Shown here: piece by piece, positions 22,397 to 23,609 of the stretch
Layout: every line of letters begins with the position of its first letter
Numbering within the stretch: the stretch's first letter is position 1
NCBI GenBank assembly: GCA_041742695.1
Contig: JBGTOF010000450.1
Coordinates: 1 to 23,609, forward strand
Length of the DNA stretch: 23,609 nucleotides
From: Kaiparowitsia sp041742695
Lineage (GTDB): Bacteria > Cyanobacteriota > Cyanobacteriia > Elainellales > Elainellaceae
Direction: 5' to 3'
The notes under the pieces: generated by a model
What the model saw: only the letters and a program-made list of their open reading frames with translations
Told to the model about the DNA's origin: nothing
Database searches by the model: none
Position numbers and translations under genes: made by a program

Positions 22397-23512
22397 ATGC
22401 TAGACTCTCTTTTAAAATTGCCTCGCATTTACACCATCGGCCTTGCCTTTCCGCTGATTTTTCTCAACGGTTGGCTGCTGCTGCTGCTGGCGAATTCCCT
22501 TCAGCCGATGGTGAGTTCGCTCATCAGTGCCACACTGATCGCCTTTTTGCTAGACTACCCTATTCGCTTCTTGCAAGACCGAGGAGTCAAACGCGTTTTG
22601 TCGGTGAGCATTGTGCTGCTCCTGTTTGCGGTGCTTGTGGGAGTTCTAGTGTTCTTTCTGGGGCCTGTCATCTTGCGCCAGGCTAATGAGTTGATTAACC
22701 GCCTTCCCGAGTGGATTAAGTCAGGACAGCAGCAAATCAAATCGTTAGAGTTATGGGCACGAGAGCAGCAAATTCCAGTCGATTTCAGCACTAACTTAAA
22801 CCAGATTATTGAGCGCTTGTCGAGTTTGACGCGATCGCTCACAAGTCAGGCCATCAGCTTTATCTTTGGGGCGATCGGCAGTATCGTTAACATCTTTCTA
22901 ACCGCCGCGTTCACCATCTTTTTGGTGCTGCGGGGCGAAAAGCTATGGACAGGACTGCTCAGCTGGCTTCCGGGTCGCTGGAGTGTATTGATCCGCGAGT
23001 CGCTGCCGCAAAACTTTGAGCGCTTTATTGCGGGACAGGTGACTCTAGCTACCATCATCGGCATTGTCCAAACCACCGCCATGCTCATTCTGCGAATTCC
23101 GTTGGCGCAGCTCTTTGGCTTTGGCATTGGCTTTGCCAGCTTAATTCCCTTTGGCGGCACCACCACCATTGTGATTGTTTGCATTTTGCTGGCGCTGCAA
23201 AATTTTTGGCTAGGGGTGAAGGTATTGGTGATTGCAGTTGTGATCAACCAGGTGTGCGAAAACTTGCTGGGGCCGCGCATTGTGGGCGATTTAATTGGGC
23301 TAAATCCGGTGTGGATGTTGATTTCTCTGGATATTGGGCTGAAGCTGGGTGGATTTTTAGGCCTGCTGATTGCGGTGCCGCTGGCCAGTTTCACCAAAGC
23401 AACTATAGATACGGTACGCATCTCACCTACCCTAATGCTAGCGATGGTACCTAAGGGAGGCGAGGCGGAACGGCCTGCCGATACCCCATCTGAGGTCGGC
23501 ACTCGAGACTAG
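22397..23512 (+). CDS. AI-2E family transporter (PF01594)
   Basis: 371 residues with about eight membrane helices: two at the N-terminus (LAFPLIFLNGWLLLLLANSL, SSLISATLIAFLLDYPIRFL), one at about 70-92, a soluble helical stretch (about 95-150) with RQANELINRLPEWIKSGQQQ, then helices to about 345. Conserved marks include FIAGQVTLATIIGIVQTTAM, IPFGGTTTIVIV and NLLGPRIVGDLIGLNPVWMLISLDIGLKLGGFLGLLIAVPLASF. The family was named after an E. coli AI-2 exporter; others act as sodium/proton antiporters or unknown transporters, so the cargo is open. Plasma or thylakoid membrane location. The ATG lacks a ribosome-binding site. The C-terminal 25 residues are hydrophilic. Confidence 0.93.
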   Translation: MLDSLLKLPRIYTIGLAFPLIFLNGWLLLLLANSLQPMVSSLISATLIAFLLDYPIRFLQDRGVKRVLSVSIVLLLFAVLVGVLVFFLGPVILRQANELINRLPEWIKSGQQQIKSLELWAREQQIPVDFSTNLNQIIERLSSLTRSLTSQAISFIFGAIGSIVNIFLTAAFTIFLVLRGEKLWTGLLSWLPGRWSVLIRESLPQNFERFIAGQVTLATIIGIVQTTAMLILRIPLAQLFGFGIGFASLIPFGGTTTIVIVCILLALQNFWLGVKVLVIAVVINQVCENLLGPRIVGDLIGLNPVWMLISLDIGLKLGGFLGLLIAVPLASFTKATIDTVRISPTLMLAMVPKGGEAERPADTPSEVGTRD

Positions 23513-23607
23513 ACCGCAGGTGCCGTAGCGCTTAATGCACTGGTTTTAGTAGACTTGTCGGGGAATAGGCGAGAATAGAGAGCAGTAATTGGTCGGGCAG
23601 ATGCTGG
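23509..23607 (-). CDS. Possible C-terminal end of a leftward gene (cut by window edge)
   Basis: From the right edge a leftward frame of 32 codons, reading PASARPITALYSRLFPDKST then KTSALSATAPAV, ends at a TAG overlapping the AI-2E stop by four bases. The hydrophilic tail looks like a plausible protein end. A second leftward frame of 25 codons (IQHLPDQLLLSILAYSPTSL...) is also open here, so the choice is weak. Product unknown. Confidence 0.3.
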   Translation of the reverse strand, partial: PASARPITALYSRLFPDKSTKTSALSATAPAV

Positions 23608-23609
23608 AT

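Overview
The window is a piece of a cyanobacterial chromosome. Three things show this. The HIP1 octamer GCGATCGC recurs throughout, in genes and in gaps. The photosystem I genes psaI and psaL lie near 4.7-5.5 kb. Several other genes belong to cyanobacterial or green-lineage families: CGLD27, a CpcS/CpeS-type phycobilin lyase, the cyanobacterial CobT-like protein, and the tandem-pentapeptide membrane protein. Moderately high GC and wide gaps would suit a Leptolyngbya-like filamentous or related lineage, but the genus cannot be fixed from sequence alone.

Layout. 1-708 (-): start of a one-TM cyanobacterial protein that runs off the left edge. 1020-1928 (-): Hsp33. 1929-2958: about 1 kb without a gene. 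2959-4590 (+): Ppx/GppA exopolyphosphatase. 4717-5450 (+): psaI and psaL, with three tandem 13-nt repeats running into the psaL ribosome-binding site. 5643-5671: strong hairpin between psaL and a convergent VOC protein (5812-6258, -). 6370-7428 (+): membrane-anchored pentapeptide-repeat protein, then a terminator. 7523-8332 (-): DEDDh exonuclease ending in a sliding-clamp motif. 8501-10661 (-): cluster rsfS, CGLD27, asparaginase. 10998-15002 (-): TldD-type peptidase, then an exported alpha/beta-hydrolase fused to a type-3 solute-binding domain. 15427-15990 (+): exported protein of unknown function. 15997-17927 (-): bilin lyase overlapping by 4 bases a Tat/lipoprotein solute-binding protein. 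17928-19244: 1.3-kb gap with a 51-bp near-palindrome and other inverted repeats. 19245-19652 (+): coiled-coil protein with a clear terminator, into whose T-tract a 91-bp MITE has inserted. 20085-22012 (-): DUF2232 membrane protein and CobT-like protein in a TGATG-coupled pair. 22397-23512 (+): AI-2E-type transporter. A possible gene tail faces it at the right edge.

Most genes are core functions: photosynthesis, redox chaperoning, phosphate metabolism, ribosome silencing, cobamide-linked metabolism and pigment attachment. The most unusual items are the hydrolase/solute-binding fusion, the lyase/lipoprotein operon, the clamp-binding exonuclease, the MITE sitting in a terminator, and the palindrome in the 1.3-kb gap. 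I found no CRISPR array, tRNA, rRNA or complete insertion sequence, and no gene set that looks like a defence island or a new multi-gene system.
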